A stretch of DNA of 64,000 nucleotides, from positions 178,271 to 242,270 of the forward strand of contig NZ_FUZI01000005.1 in assembly GCF_900166965.1 (NCBI RefSeq). Direction: 5' to 3'. Source of the stretch: Photobacterium piscicola. GTDB lineage: Bacteria; Pseudomonadota; Gammaproteobacteria; Enterobacterales; Vibrionaceae. The position numbers and the translations under genes are program-made. Shown piece after piece: positions 52,923 to 61,259 of the stretch (position 1 is its first letter; each line of letters opens with the position of its first letter). The notes under the pieces are model-generated. The model worked only from the letters and a program-made list of their open reading frames with translations. It was not told the DNA's origin and made no database searches.

Positions 52923-53344
52923 CGCGCTAGTCCTTTAACCCATACTTGTTGCTGGCGAACAACTTGATATTGACCACTACCACAGCGACCGATACTGCGT
53001 AATTGAATACGACGAGTTGTCTCTGCGCCATACTCATCACACTCAATAGCAACCTTACAGCCATCAAAATCTACCAACGAAATTTGAGTCGGTACATCCT
53101 CACAAGCCAACATTTGCTGAGGATTTCCAATCGGAAATAAGGCATTTAAGCTAATTTCAATACCGCTATGCGCAACGAACCATGCGCGAGTACCCAATAC
53201 TTCTTGCGTTGTTGTAACGACTTGAGATGCATTTATTTTGATCATCGCGGCAGCCATCATCGACATGACTGTAATAATAAAAATTGCGACAACCAAAGCA
53301 CTACCAGATTGTGAGATTAATGAAACAGAAGATTTACGGCGCAT
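52919..53344 (-). CDS. mshP: MshP, PilX-like minor pilin
   Basis: Minor pilin-like protein of MSHA biogenesis. The N-terminus (SGSALVVAIFIITVMSMMAA) is a hydrophobic pilin-like helix without the canonical G-FTLIE site, as in PilX/GspK-type proteins. 141 residues, two to four cysteines. It overlaps mshO by 11 nt and mshQ by 4 nt. Confidence 0.87.
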   Translation of the reverse strand: MRRKSSVSLISQSGSALVVAIFIITVMSMMAAAMIKINASQVVTTTQEVLGTRAWFVAHSGIEISLNALFPIGNPQQMLACEDVPTQISLVDFDGCKVAIECDEYGAETTRRIQLRSIGRCGSGQYQVVRQQQVWVKGLAR

Positions 53345-54095
53345 TCATCACCTGTACAGTATGGTCATAGCGGCTCGATTCACCATTACGAATAAAGGTA
53401 AATTGCCACGCAACTAAGGCACTGCGTGCAAGGGCGGCATGATCCAATTCAAATAAAGACAAACTTCCATCAATATATTGAGCTAATATAATGGCTGCTG
53501 ACTCAGTACCCATGTTGTCAATCACAGTGCGTGTCAGGCTATTATTTTCAATACAAAAGCGTACAGTTTGAATATAAGTATAAAAACGTGATGCCAATGA
53601 ACCACTCGCAAAACGATATTGCCCATCAAGTTCAAATAACCATTGATTAGCCGCTGTTCCTTTATTTATCGCGGTTACCGTAGCAATCTGCTCACTACCT
53701 GATTCAAAATCGAGCCATTTATGTGGGTTAATAGCCACCATCATCCCCACTTGAAATTGGGGAGCTGTTGTCTGTGTCATAAAAGCGGTAATGGTAGTAA
53801 TGTCAGTTAAGGTTGGATTACTATAATCACCACTGTATTGAATGGGCCTAAACGATAAGCATTGTCCATCAGCAGTAAGTTGCAGACTATTGGGGACGGC
53901 ATTACGTAATTCTCGCGTTAAACGTTCAACGGCAAATCGCGCTTGAGATTGTAATTGTTCACGATCACGAGTGTGTAAATAACCTTCAGTACCCAAACTC
54001 ACAAAGCGGCCAATACCCAGCGTAATAATGCTCATCACCACTATCACCATCACTAATTCAATTAAGGTAAATCCTTGCGATCGCCCTAATAACAT
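53334..54095 (-). CDS. mshO: MshO, minor pilin
   Basis: Prepilin with a short leader (MLLGRSQG) and the cleavage/methylation site G|FTLIEL, E at position +5. It resembles PilW/GspJ-type minor pilins in size (253 residues). Together with MshC, D and P it probably forms the priming tip complex. It shares one base with the mshD stop (TAATG). Confidence 0.9.
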   Translation of the reverse strand: MLLGRSQGFTLIELVMVIVVMSIITLGIGRFVSLGTEGYLHTRDREQLQSQARFAVERLTRELRNAVPNSLQLTADGQCLSFRPIQYSGDYSNPTLTDITTITAFMTQTTAPQFQVGMMVAINPHKWLDFESGSEQIATVTAINKGTAANQWLFELDGQYRFASGSLASRFYTYIQTVRFCIENNSLTRTVIDNMGTESAAIILAQYIDGSLSLFELDHAALARSALVAWQFTFIRNGESSRYDHTVQVMNAP

Positions 54096-54700
54096 TAATA
54101 ATTACCTCGATAAGCAGCAAACTGATAACGCCCATAACGACCACTATCAACCACCATATTAATACGCTTATAATTATGCGGAGTAGCCGCAATAGCCGAC
54201 AGAGAGTCAGGAGTATTCGTTAAGCTGCTATCGTAAAAAACAGCTATTGTCACCGTAAAATGACTGTAATCGGCGGCAATTGAATCACCAACGGCATTAC
54301 TTAACGCCACGCCATTACCGTCCTCACATACTGCTGATTTTCCCTGCCAACAACCGATATAATCATCAACCGTAATAAACTGCTGCCGTTCATAATTAGG
54401 TTTTAAATCTAAAACACACGGGTTTGTAATCGCCTTTCCTTGCAAATCCTGAGTATCATCACAACGGATCTGCTCACCATTATCATCACTATTTATATCA
54501 AATTTACGCGATAAAATTTCCGTCATCATTGCATTAGCAAGTGCCGCTGCACGTGCTTGGTAATGAGATTGGGCTGATAGAGTAATTTGTGGAAATAAAA
54601 ATCGGCTTAAAACAACCATCGCAACAGCAAAAATAACCAATGTGATGATCATTTCAATCAGTGTAAATCCACGTTGACAGTGATGAACAAAACGTTTCAT
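54095..54700 (-). CDS. mshD: MshD, minor pilin
   Basis: Prepilin with leader MKRFVHHCQRG and site G|FTLIEM. Start fixed at ATG 54700 because it overlaps the mshC stop as ATGA; a TTG two codons earlier is less likely. 201 residues, several cysteines in the globular part. Belongs to the minor pilin set. Confidence 0.9.
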   Translation of the reverse strand: MKRFVHHCQRGFTLIEMIITLVIFAVAMVVLSRFLFPQITLSAQSHYQARAAALANAMMTEILSRKFDINSDDNGEQIRCDDTQDLQGKAITNPCVLDLKPNYERQQFITVDDYIGCWQGKSAVCEDGNGVALSNAVGDSIAADYSHFTVTIAVFYDSSLTNTPDSLSAIAATPHNYKRINMVVDSGRYGRYQFAAYRGNY

Positions 54701-55152
54701 AAGCAAGCCCCAGTATGAATGTAACCTTGCGGATTAATACACATTTTCGCCTGATTATTATTAGCCGTAAAGGTGATCTCACAACCTGATCCCGTCATAC
54801 ACTGACGCTCACTTTGTGGATTAAATGGCTGACCGAGTAAATTAAAACCAAAAAAATAGTTCGGGGTGATCGTGACCTGATCGTGTGCTGTCGTAAGATA
54901 ATTTGTGGGGTTTTGTTGAGTCGTACAACCAAATAACGATTCGGTAATAGTCAAGGTAGCGCATGCTAATTGCTGTTGCTGCATGGCGCTAATTTGAATT
55001 TGACGCGCAATGGTAATCGCTTGATCACGCATTAGCTCAGCGCTAAAACTTGACTTAGAAGCATAGCGACTAGCTGCAGTGACGGAAATAATCGCCAATA
55101 CAATAATCACCATCACCAATTCAATTAAGGTAAACCCTTGTTGTCGCGCCAC
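54697..55152 (-). CDS. mshC: MshC, minor pilin
   Basis: Prepilin with leader MARQQG and site G|FTLIEL. 151 residues; cysteine-rich C-terminus (ECMTGSGCEI and final ACL). Separated from mshA by 96 nt holding two strong RNA hairpins, so its expression is probably much lower than that of the major pilin. Confidence 0.91.
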   Translation of the reverse strand: MARQQGFTLIELVMVIIVLAIISVTAASRYASKSSFSAELMRDQAITIARQIQISAMQQQQLACATLTITESLFGCTTQQNPTNYLTTAHDQVTITPNYFFGFNLLGQPFNPQSERQCMTGSGCEITFTANNNQAKMCINPQGYIHTGACL

Positions 55153-55175
55153 AGCCTTAACCTTTGCTCAATAGT

Positions 55176-55216
55176 ATTTAATGATGCTATTTCAAATAAA
55201 AATAACATCATTAAAT
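55176..55216 (-). terminator. Second, AU-rich hairpin in the mshA-mshC gap
   Basis: On the minus strand the 17-nt arm at 55216-55200 pairs fully with the arm at 55192-55176 (one G-U pair), with a 7-nt loop. It directly abuts the first hairpin, sharing its final base. It ends 24 nt before the mshC ATG and may act as RNA stabiliser, attenuator or ribosome-site shield. Confidence 0.8.
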
Positions 55217-55235
55217 AGCGCTCCAAAGAGCGCTA
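55216..55235 (-). terminator. GC-rich hairpin behind the major pilin gene mshA
   Basis: On the minus strand TAGCGCTC-TTTG-GAGCGCTA forms a perfect 8-bp stem 13 nt after the mshA stop, followed by TTTAATGATG. The T-tract is short, so leaky termination or 3'-end protection is likely. Confidence 0.85.
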
Positions 55236-55248
55236 AATGTTAGTTAAC

Positions 55249-55716
55249 TTATTTAGATGAAGGATTACAGCCTGCACCAGGAACAACAACCGTTGTCGCT
55301 GCTTGAGAGACACTCTGTGCTTGAACGTAAGTTACCAAACATTCAGACGTACTATCATTACTTTTATATGTATACGCAATAGTATTGGGTTTAGGATATC
55401 CAGCTACCACTTTCCAGTCTTCTGCAAGACCAGTAACTGCCGAAATCAATGCAGCCGATGTTGCCGCCGGATAGCCATAAACAATAGCAATATTATCCAC
55501 AGAACCTGAGACTGCAGCTTCTTTACCTTGAATTGCAGCCTTACCATAAGTAATACCGGCTGCACCTTCAATCGCACCTTTTAAGCCTTGCAGTGAAGAC
55601 GCACGCGCATCATCTTGAAGGTTCAAAAATTTAGGGGCTGCAGTAACGGCTAAAATACCTAAAATAACAATCACAACCACGAGTTCAATTAATGTAAAAC
55701 CGTTTTGACGTTTCAT
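55249..55716 (-). CDS. mshA: MshA, major pilin of the MSHA type IV pilus
   Basis: Major subunit of the mannose-sensitive haemagglutinin pilus used for surface attachment. Short leader MKRQNG and site G|FTLIELVVV, with E at +5. 155 residues. A C-terminal cysteine pair (C141 region ECLV and GAGC) forms the D-loop disulfide. AAGGA ribosome site. Upstream lies a long AT-rich gap; downstream two hairpins. Confidence 0.94.
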   Translation of the reverse strand: MKRQNGFTLIELVVVIVILGILAVTAAPKFLNLQDDARASSLQGLKGAIEGAAGITYGKAAIQGKEAAVSGSVDNIAIVYGYPAATSAALISAVTGLAEDWKVVAGYPKPNTIAYTYKSNDSTSECLVTYVQAQSVSQAATTVVVPGAGCNPSSK

Positions 55717-55912
55717 AATGTCATCCTTTTCCCTGTGTATTCACTTCAACTCGACCTTGAGTCGGTATGTAAGTAAATGAATGCCCTGCAATCACATTAA
55801 TTGCATTCAAGCACTAAATATTCGATATAATAAATAGTTTTATTTTCATTCGTTATTGAAACTAATGACCAATATTAAATTATGCTCAATCAAAATAATG
55901 ACCGTCGAAAAT

Positions 55913-55938
55913 AACCACTAATGGTAACAATAGTGGTT
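55913..55938. other. Inverted repeat, possible terminator
   Basis: AACCACTA and TAGTGGTT flank a 10-nt loop. On plus it is followed by six T; on minus by ATTTTCG. It could end transcription from mshG on the minus strand or block antisense reading toward mshG. Confidence 0.5.
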
Positions 55939-56042
55939 TTTTACTAAAAAAATCATATTTACAAACAACAACTCAATGGACATTAATAACTAAATAACAA
56001 TAACTAACACAATCAGTAATGGGTATTTAACTGCATTAATTA

Positions 56043-56070
56043 TAATTATTTATAGTAATATAAATAATTA
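56043..56070. repeat. Perfect 12-bp AT-only inverted repeat
   Basis: TAATTATTTATA and TATAAATAATTA are exact reverse complements around a GTAA loop. It lies 236 nt beyond the mshG stop. Cruciform formation or a binding site for an AT-preferring protein such as H-NS is conceivable; no function is shown. Confidence 0.85.
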
Positions 56071-56306
56071 CTAAAATACGCGATTAGTTTCGCATCCAGA
56101 TAAAATATTACAATTTATTATTTGTAAGAAATTAATAACTAACTAAGTGATAATACCAATTTATATAGCCATTATTCTTTTACAGAATACCAATGAACGT
56201 TAATTTCCCTATCAACTAAATTAACTGTTAATATATTTATTAATTATCAAAATAATAATTCAATCAATTATTACAACAATATTAAAAAGCTGTTATTTAT
56301 TCGCTA

Positions 56307-57527
56307 TTATCCAGCATTAGCAACATCTAACATTCCCCACATCGGTAAAAAGATACCAAGGGCAAGTAATAACACCATGGCTGATACCACCACTAATAAC
56401 AGCGGTTCGATACGGGCAGTTAACGTCGCTAAGTCATAATCAACTTCACGGTCATAAAAATCAGCAGCTTCTAATAATAATTCGTCAATTTGCCCAGTCT
56501 CTTCACCAACGGCAATCATCTGTAGTACTAATGGCGTAAAAATATCAGTATTAGCCGCGGTTATTGCAATGCTACTGCCACTTTCAATGCCTAATTTCAT
56601 GTCTAATAACCGCTGCTCTAAAAAGCGATTATCTAATGCTTCTGCGGCCATTTTTAAGGCTTGATTTAATGGAACACCAGCACGCATCATTAGCGCAAAA
56701 GTACGAGAAAATCGAGCCATCAAAGCACGGTTAATAATAGTTCCGATAATAGGCGTTTTTAATCGCCACAGATCCCATTGCCGTTGTCCTTGGGGTGTAT
56801 TACGCCACAACCTTATTCCAACCCACATTGCGCCAATGCCAATAACCATCAATGGCCAATAATAAACAAACAGATTTGAGGTCAATATTAATACTTGAGT
56901 CGGCCAAGGTAAATCAACCCCAAACCGAGCAAACATACCGGCAAATTGAGGAATAACTTGAGTATTTAACACCACCATTGCCAGCCCAATCGCAATCATA
57001 ACAAACATCGGATAGCGAATTGCAGATTTAATCTGGCGCCGAGTATCCATTTCTTGTTGGTAGTAATTCGCCAACTGCAATAGGGTTTGATCTAACCGTC
57101 CTGTATTTTCACCAACATGGATCATCGACACAAATAAATCAGAAAATACCCGTGGATGTTGCTGCATTGCCGCAGACAGTGAATGACCATTGGTCAGTTC
57201 AGTTGTCACATCAGCTAAAGTTGAGCGTAATAATAAATGACTGGCACTTTGCTCTAAACCTTTAAATGCACGTAACAATGGTACTCCCGCTTTGGTTAAG
57301 CTATAAAGCTGACGACAGAAAATCACCAAAACTTCAATGGGTAACTGCCGTTGCCATAACCCATCAAACGTTAATGATGGACGATGATGTGTTGCCAGTT
57401 TAATTTCTAATGGGATAATTCCTTGGCGTAATAATTGATCGGTTGCCGCCGATTGAGTTAAAGCTTCGACCTGTCCGCGTAAAATCGTCCCTTGAGCACC
57501 ACGACCACGATAATTAAATCGTTTCAT
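56307..57527 (-). CDS. mshG: MshG, inner-membrane platform protein
   Basis: PilC/GspF-family protein that couples the MshE motor to pilus assembly. 406 residues with two T2SSF cytoplasmic domains (about 70-190 and 275-395) separated by membrane helices. The segments FVSMIHVGENTGRLDQTL and QMIAVGEETGQIDELL mark the two halves. It follows mshE by 7 nt. Confidence 0.95.
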   Translation of the reverse strand: MKRFNYRGRGAQGTILRGQVEALTQSAATDQLLRQGIIPLEIKLATHHRPSLTFDGLWQRQLPIEVLVIFCRQLYSLTKAGVPLLRAFKGLEQSASHLLLRSTLADVTTELTNGHSLSAAMQQHPRVFSDLFVSMIHVGENTGRLDQTLLQLANYYQQEMDTRRQIKSAIRYPMFVMIAIGLAMVVLNTQVIPQFAGMFARFGVDLPWPTQVLILTSNLFVYYWPLMVIGIGAMWVGIRLWRNTPQGQRQWDLWRLKTPIIGTIINRALMARFSRTFALMMRAGVPLNQALKMAAEALDNRFLEQRLLDMKLGIESGSSIAITAANTDIFTPLVLQMIAVGEETGQIDELLLEAADFYDREVDYDLATLTARIEPLLLVVVSAMVLLLALGIFLPMWGMLDVANAG

Positions 57528-57534
57528 TTATATA

Positions 57535-59250
57535 TTACCCAATATAGCCATCATAAAAATCCCCTTCCGCTAATGTCATCACTTCATCTAAGCTAGTGAT
57601 ACCCGCGTAAGCTAAGGCTAAGGCTGACTCAACCAATGGCCTATAACCAGCACTTTGTCGTGCGATTTGACTAAATAGAACCGCATTATTATTGCGTAAT
57701 GCATCCATCATAGATTGGTCAAACTCTAATAATTCAAACACCCCAACACGACCTTTATAACCGGTAAAGTTACAACTTTGACAACCTAAACCTAAGTTAA
57801 AATGGTGTAATCGCTCATTAAAATCACGCGCTTGTAACCAACTTTTCTGCTCGTTTTCTAAGACTGCCTCTTGTGTACAATCTGGACATACACGCCGCAC
57901 TAACCGTTGTGCTAATACGGCTCTTACTGCACTCGCAACTAGGTATCCTGGCGCCTGCATATCAATCATTCGTAACGCACTATCAATCGCATTATTGGTG
58001 TGTAAAGTCGAGAGTACTAAATGGCCGGTTAATGCCGCACGTAAACCAATTTCAACGGTTTCTTGATCGCGCATTTCACCCACTAAAATCACATCAGGAT
58101 CTTGGCGTAAAAAAGTCCGTAAAATCGAAGAAAAAGTCAGCCCAATTTTATTATTAACTTGTACTTGATTAACGCGCGACAACCGATATTCAACCGGATC
58201 TTCTGCGGTAATTAATTTTTTCCCCGGTTTATTAAGCTCATTAAGCGCACCATATAAGGTCGTAGTTTTTCCTGATCCTGTTGGCCCTGTCACTAAAATC
58301 ATGCCATGTGGACGCTTTAACTGACGCCGAAGCCGTAACAGAAGATCATTGGGCATACCAATATGATCTAAATCGAGAATTCCAGCCGATTGATCAAGTA
58401 ATCGCATCACTACCGATTCACCGTATTGCACTGGCATTGTTGAGAGGCGAATATCAATTGAATGATCGCGAATCTTAATATTAAAGCGCCCATCTTGTGG
58501 TAAGCGTTTTTCTGATATATCCAGCCCACTCATTAACTTAAGCCGTAATACTAATGCCGCAGCAACACTATTTTCATTAAGTAATGTTTCATGCAAAATG
58601 CCATCGATCCGCTGCCGAATACGAAGTACATCTTCATCGGGCTCAATATGAATATCAGACGCCCCTACTTGCAGTGCATCTTCAAATAAGGAATTGATCA
58701 GCTTAACCACTGTCATTTCATCATTATCACTATCATCAAATCCAAACCCATAATGAGTCTGAGTTTGATGCTCAGCATTTAGTTGCTCAGCAAACGACGC
58801 AATTTCTTTAGTGCGACGATAATAACGATCAAAAGCCGTAATTAACTGTCGTTCAGGCACAATAACAAACTCGACCTGAAACTGTTGTAATTGGTTAAGT
58901 AAGGCTTCCTGCATAGCAAGATCGGCAGGATCACTCATTGCGATACGTAACACATCACCACGACGACCAATCACCAATGCACGTAACCGTCGCGCATGCA
59001 CTTCTGATAATAAATTCACGGCGTCGCTATCAATAACAAGCCGAGTTAAATCGACCAACGGAATATCAAGCTGTCGCGCTAAAAACTGCAACATTTGTTG
59101 TTCGCTAAGGAACCCCATACCAATTAAGGTATCACCTAATTTGCGTCCCGTTAGTTGCTGTTGCTGCAGAGCTTGATCCAGTTGTTGCTGCGCAATAATA
59201 TGATCATCAACCAACAGATCACCTAACCGTTTACGTAAGCGTATTTGCAT
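57535..59250 (-). CDS. mshE: MshE, pilus assembly ATPase with MshEN cyclic-di-GMP domain
   Basis: Hexameric extension ATPase of the MSHA pilus. Walker A GPTGSGKTT is at 322-330, and a tetracysteine zinc site occurs near 460-500 (CPDC and CQSC). The N-terminus carries the tandem 24-residue MshEN motifs at 8-31 and 37-60, with the usual 5-residue spacer; V. cholerae MshE binds cyclic-di-GMP here. In the first motif the expected glycine is H17. 571 residues. It follows mshN by 3 nt. Confidence 0.95.
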   Translation of the reverse strand: MQIRLRKRLGDLLVDDHIIAQQQLDQALQQQQLTGRKLGDTLIGMGFLSEQQMLQFLARQLDIPLVDLTRLVIDSDAVNLLSEVHARRLRALVIGRRGDVLRIAMSDPADLAMQEALLNQLQQFQVEFVIVPERQLITAFDRYYRRTKEIASFAEQLNAEHQTQTHYGFGFDDSDNDEMTVVKLINSLFEDALQVGASDIHIEPDEDVLRIRQRIDGILHETLLNENSVAAALVLRLKLMSGLDISEKRLPQDGRFNIKIRDHSIDIRLSTMPVQYGESVVMRLLDQSAGILDLDHIGMPNDLLLRLRRQLKRPHGMILVTGPTGSGKTTTLYGALNELNKPGKKLITAEDPVEYRLSRVNQVQVNNKIGLTFSSILRTFLRQDPDVILVGEMRDQETVEIGLRAALTGHLVLSTLHTNNAIDSALRMIDMQAPGYLVASAVRAVLAQRLVRRVCPDCTQEAVLENEQKSWLQARDFNERLHHFNLGLGCQSCNFTGYKGRVGVFELLEFDQSMMDALRNNNAVLFSQIARQSAGYRPLVESALALAYAGITSLDEVMTLAEGDFYDGYIG

Positions 59251-59253
59251 CTG

Positions 59254-60411
59254 TTAGCGCCTTTTAATCTGTAATGCCATAATTCGTTGCTGAATAAATT
59301 GTTGTGATGCAGCAGAAAGACCACCATGTACCGCGCCTTGACGATAAGAGGTCAACGCTGCCATAAATTGCTGACTTCGTTCTTGTGCAATCGCAAGCCC
59401 CAACCACCAGCGGCCATCAGCCGCATCATGTAATACTAATTGTTGGTAACTACTAAGCGCTAAAGCGGTATTTTGTAACTGCTGAGCTAAAGCGGCTCGC
59501 ATCGCCAAAAAAGCTACTGTATCAACATTTTGAGGTTGTTCTAATACCGTTAATGCCGCTTGTGGTTGTTGCTCGTTAACCAATAGTTTGGCTAAAGTTA
59601 AGCGTAATTCAGTATTATGAGGCTGGCGTTGTAACCCTTGCTGTAACATTGCTACAGCTTGGCGCTTATCACCACGTCCATAATATAACGCGGCTAATTT
59701 TTGACGAGCAACAACCCATTCAGGACGGTACTTTAACGCGGCTTCAAGATGCACAATCGCTTGGCGACTATTGGCTTGGCGTAATACTTTTTCAGCTTTG
59801 TTATATTCAACCATAGCCAGTTGTGCGGGGGTTAACGCTACCGTTTCAATCGATAATCGACCTACTTTACGCTTAGGCGTTACCGCTACATCTTTTGGGG
59901 ATGAGGAAACCGGTGTATCTATCGTTGCTTGTTGCTCTGCTAATGCTTGTTGATAACCGCTGTCATAGCCTTGTTCATAGGAGCTTGCGAGCTCTTGTTT
60001 TATATCTAGACTATCAAGAGCGGGTTCAGCGATGGGCATCGCCGCCAATATTTTCAAGTCAGCAGCGGCTGATTTTGAAATTTGTGGGGGTAATGTCTTC
60101 CCCTCTTGTTGCGTTTGTTTTGGCGTAGATACCACAGCGTTAGTCGAAACCACCGCTGTTATCGGCGGTGTAGATGGTGTAGATATTGCAGGTAAAGCAG
60201 CGATAGATGAGATGCTCACTGACACAACAGAAAATCGCAACCAATAAAGAATGCCACCAACTGACAGCAAAATGATCACCATAAAAATCATAGCTGTACC
60301 ATAGCGCATGCGTTTATTTGGTAAAGGTTCGATTGTCGCAGCCTGTAATACTCTTGGCTCAACAGTAGATTGTTGCGTCAAAGCACTCAGACGACGGTTT
60401 AATTCACTCAT
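59254..60411 (-). CDS. mshN: MshN, TPR protein of MSHA biogenesis
   Basis: Bitopic protein: cytoplasmic tail, one membrane helix (about 41-62), a proline/threonine-rich linker and TPR repeats (about 195-375) that likely hold the periplasmic or secretin-associated complex together. Start fixed at 60411 (MSELNRRLSAL), whose ATG overlaps the mshM stop as ATGA; the frame is open ten codons upstream. 385 residues. Confidence 0.9.
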   Translation of the reverse strand: MSELNRRLSALTQQSTVEPRVLQAATIEPLPNKRMRYGTAMIFMVIILLSVGGILYWLRFSVVSVSISSIAALPAISTPSTPPITAVVSTNAVVSTPKQTQQEGKTLPPQISKSAAADLKILAAMPIAEPALDSLDIKQELASSYEQGYDSGYQQALAEQQATIDTPVSSSPKDVAVTPKRKVGRLSIETVALTPAQLAMVEYNKAEKVLRQANSRQAIVHLEAALKYRPEWVVARQKLAALYYGRGDKRQAVAMLQQGLQRQPHNTELRLTLAKLLVNEQQPQAALTVLEQPQNVDTVAFLAMRAALAQQLQNTALALSSYQQLVLHDAADGRWWLGLAIAQERSQQFMAALTSYRQGAVHGGLSAASQQFIQQRIMALQIKRR

Positions 60412-61256
60412 AAATATTTCCAACCTAACCAGCGCCACCACACTCGACCAGATTGGCGCGCAGCAACAGTATCCGCAATCGCTATATTAATATCTTGGCA
60501 GCACAGATAGTGGCGTCGCTGGCTATAAGCAACTAATAATGCTTTGTGTGCTAATTGATTAATCAACCTCGGAATACCGCCACTCGCAAACCAAATAGCT
60601 CGTGCTTGAGCAACAGAAAACAACTTGCTACAACAACCTGACAATAACAATCGATGCTCAATATAAGCGACAGCTTCAGCTTCATTTAATGCTAATAACG
60701 TCGCTCGTAACGTAATTCGTTGTTGCAACTGGCGTAGTTGATAATGGGCTAAACGTTGATCTAATTCAGGCTGACCAATTAATACAATATGAAGTAGTTT
60801 TTCAAATTCAGTCTCAAGGTTCCCCAATAAACGAATCATTTCTAATGCGTCATCAGTCAATGCTTGAGCTTCATCAATAACGACAACCACCGCATGACCA
60901 TTTGCTTTACGCTGCAACAATTGATCATGAATATCAACCGTTAGTCGATGGCGATCACCATCAAATTTAAGCCCTAATTCAGAAGCCAATGCTACTTGTA
61001 ACGTCATTCCACATTGTGCTGGCGTCGGTAAATACACTAAATCATATTGTGGCGGTAAGCGATTGATTAACATGCGACAAATAAGAGTTTTCCCCGTACC
61101 CACTTCACCGGATAACTGCATTATTCCATCTCCCATAGCCAATCCAGCTAATAGGGTATCAATAGCTGTTAAATGGGTCGGCAAAGCATGAAATAAAGCA
61201 GTATTAGGGGTAAGTGAAAATGGCGCTGAATGAAGGCCAAAGTGCGATAAATACAT
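60408..61256 (-). CDS. mshM: MshM, ExeA-like AAA ATPase
   Basis: AAA+ ATPase of the GspA/ExeA type, thought to help secretin assembly. Walker A GEVGTGKT is at 50-57 and Walker B VVVIDEAQAL near 125. 282 residues, without the peptidoglycan-binding C-terminus of ExeA. It starts 3 nt after mshL. Confidence 0.93.
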   Translation of the reverse strand: MYLSHFGLHSAPFSLTPNTALFHALPTHLTAIDTLLAGLAMGDGIMQLSGEVGTGKTLICRMLINRLPPQYDLVYLPTPAQCGMTLQVALASELGLKFDGDRHRLTVDIHDQLLQRKANGHAVVVVIDEAQALTDDALEMIRLLGNLETEFEKLLHIVLIGQPELDQRLAHYQLRQLQQRITLRATLLALNEAEAVAYIEHRLLLSGCCSKLFSVAQARAIWFASGGIPRLINQLAHKALLVAYSQRRHYLCCQDINIAIADTVAARQSGRVWWRWLGWKYL

Positions 61257-61259
61257 AGG

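Larger units (their letters stand above)
55717..56306. other. AT-rich gap between mshG and mshA, in place of mshF/mshB
   Basis: 590 bp without a credible gene on either strand and visibly much richer in A/T than its surroundings. In Vibrio the mshF and mshB genes occupy this place. It must hold the mshA promoter; I cannot choose one with confidence. It contains a perfect AT-only palindrome (56043-56070) and a hairpin at 55913-55938. Confidence 0.8.

Noticed and set aside
55717-55912. Sigma-54 or CRP site upstream of mshA
   Set aside because: No TGGCAC-N5-TTGC match, and no convincing TGTGA-N6-TCACA; partial resemblances only.
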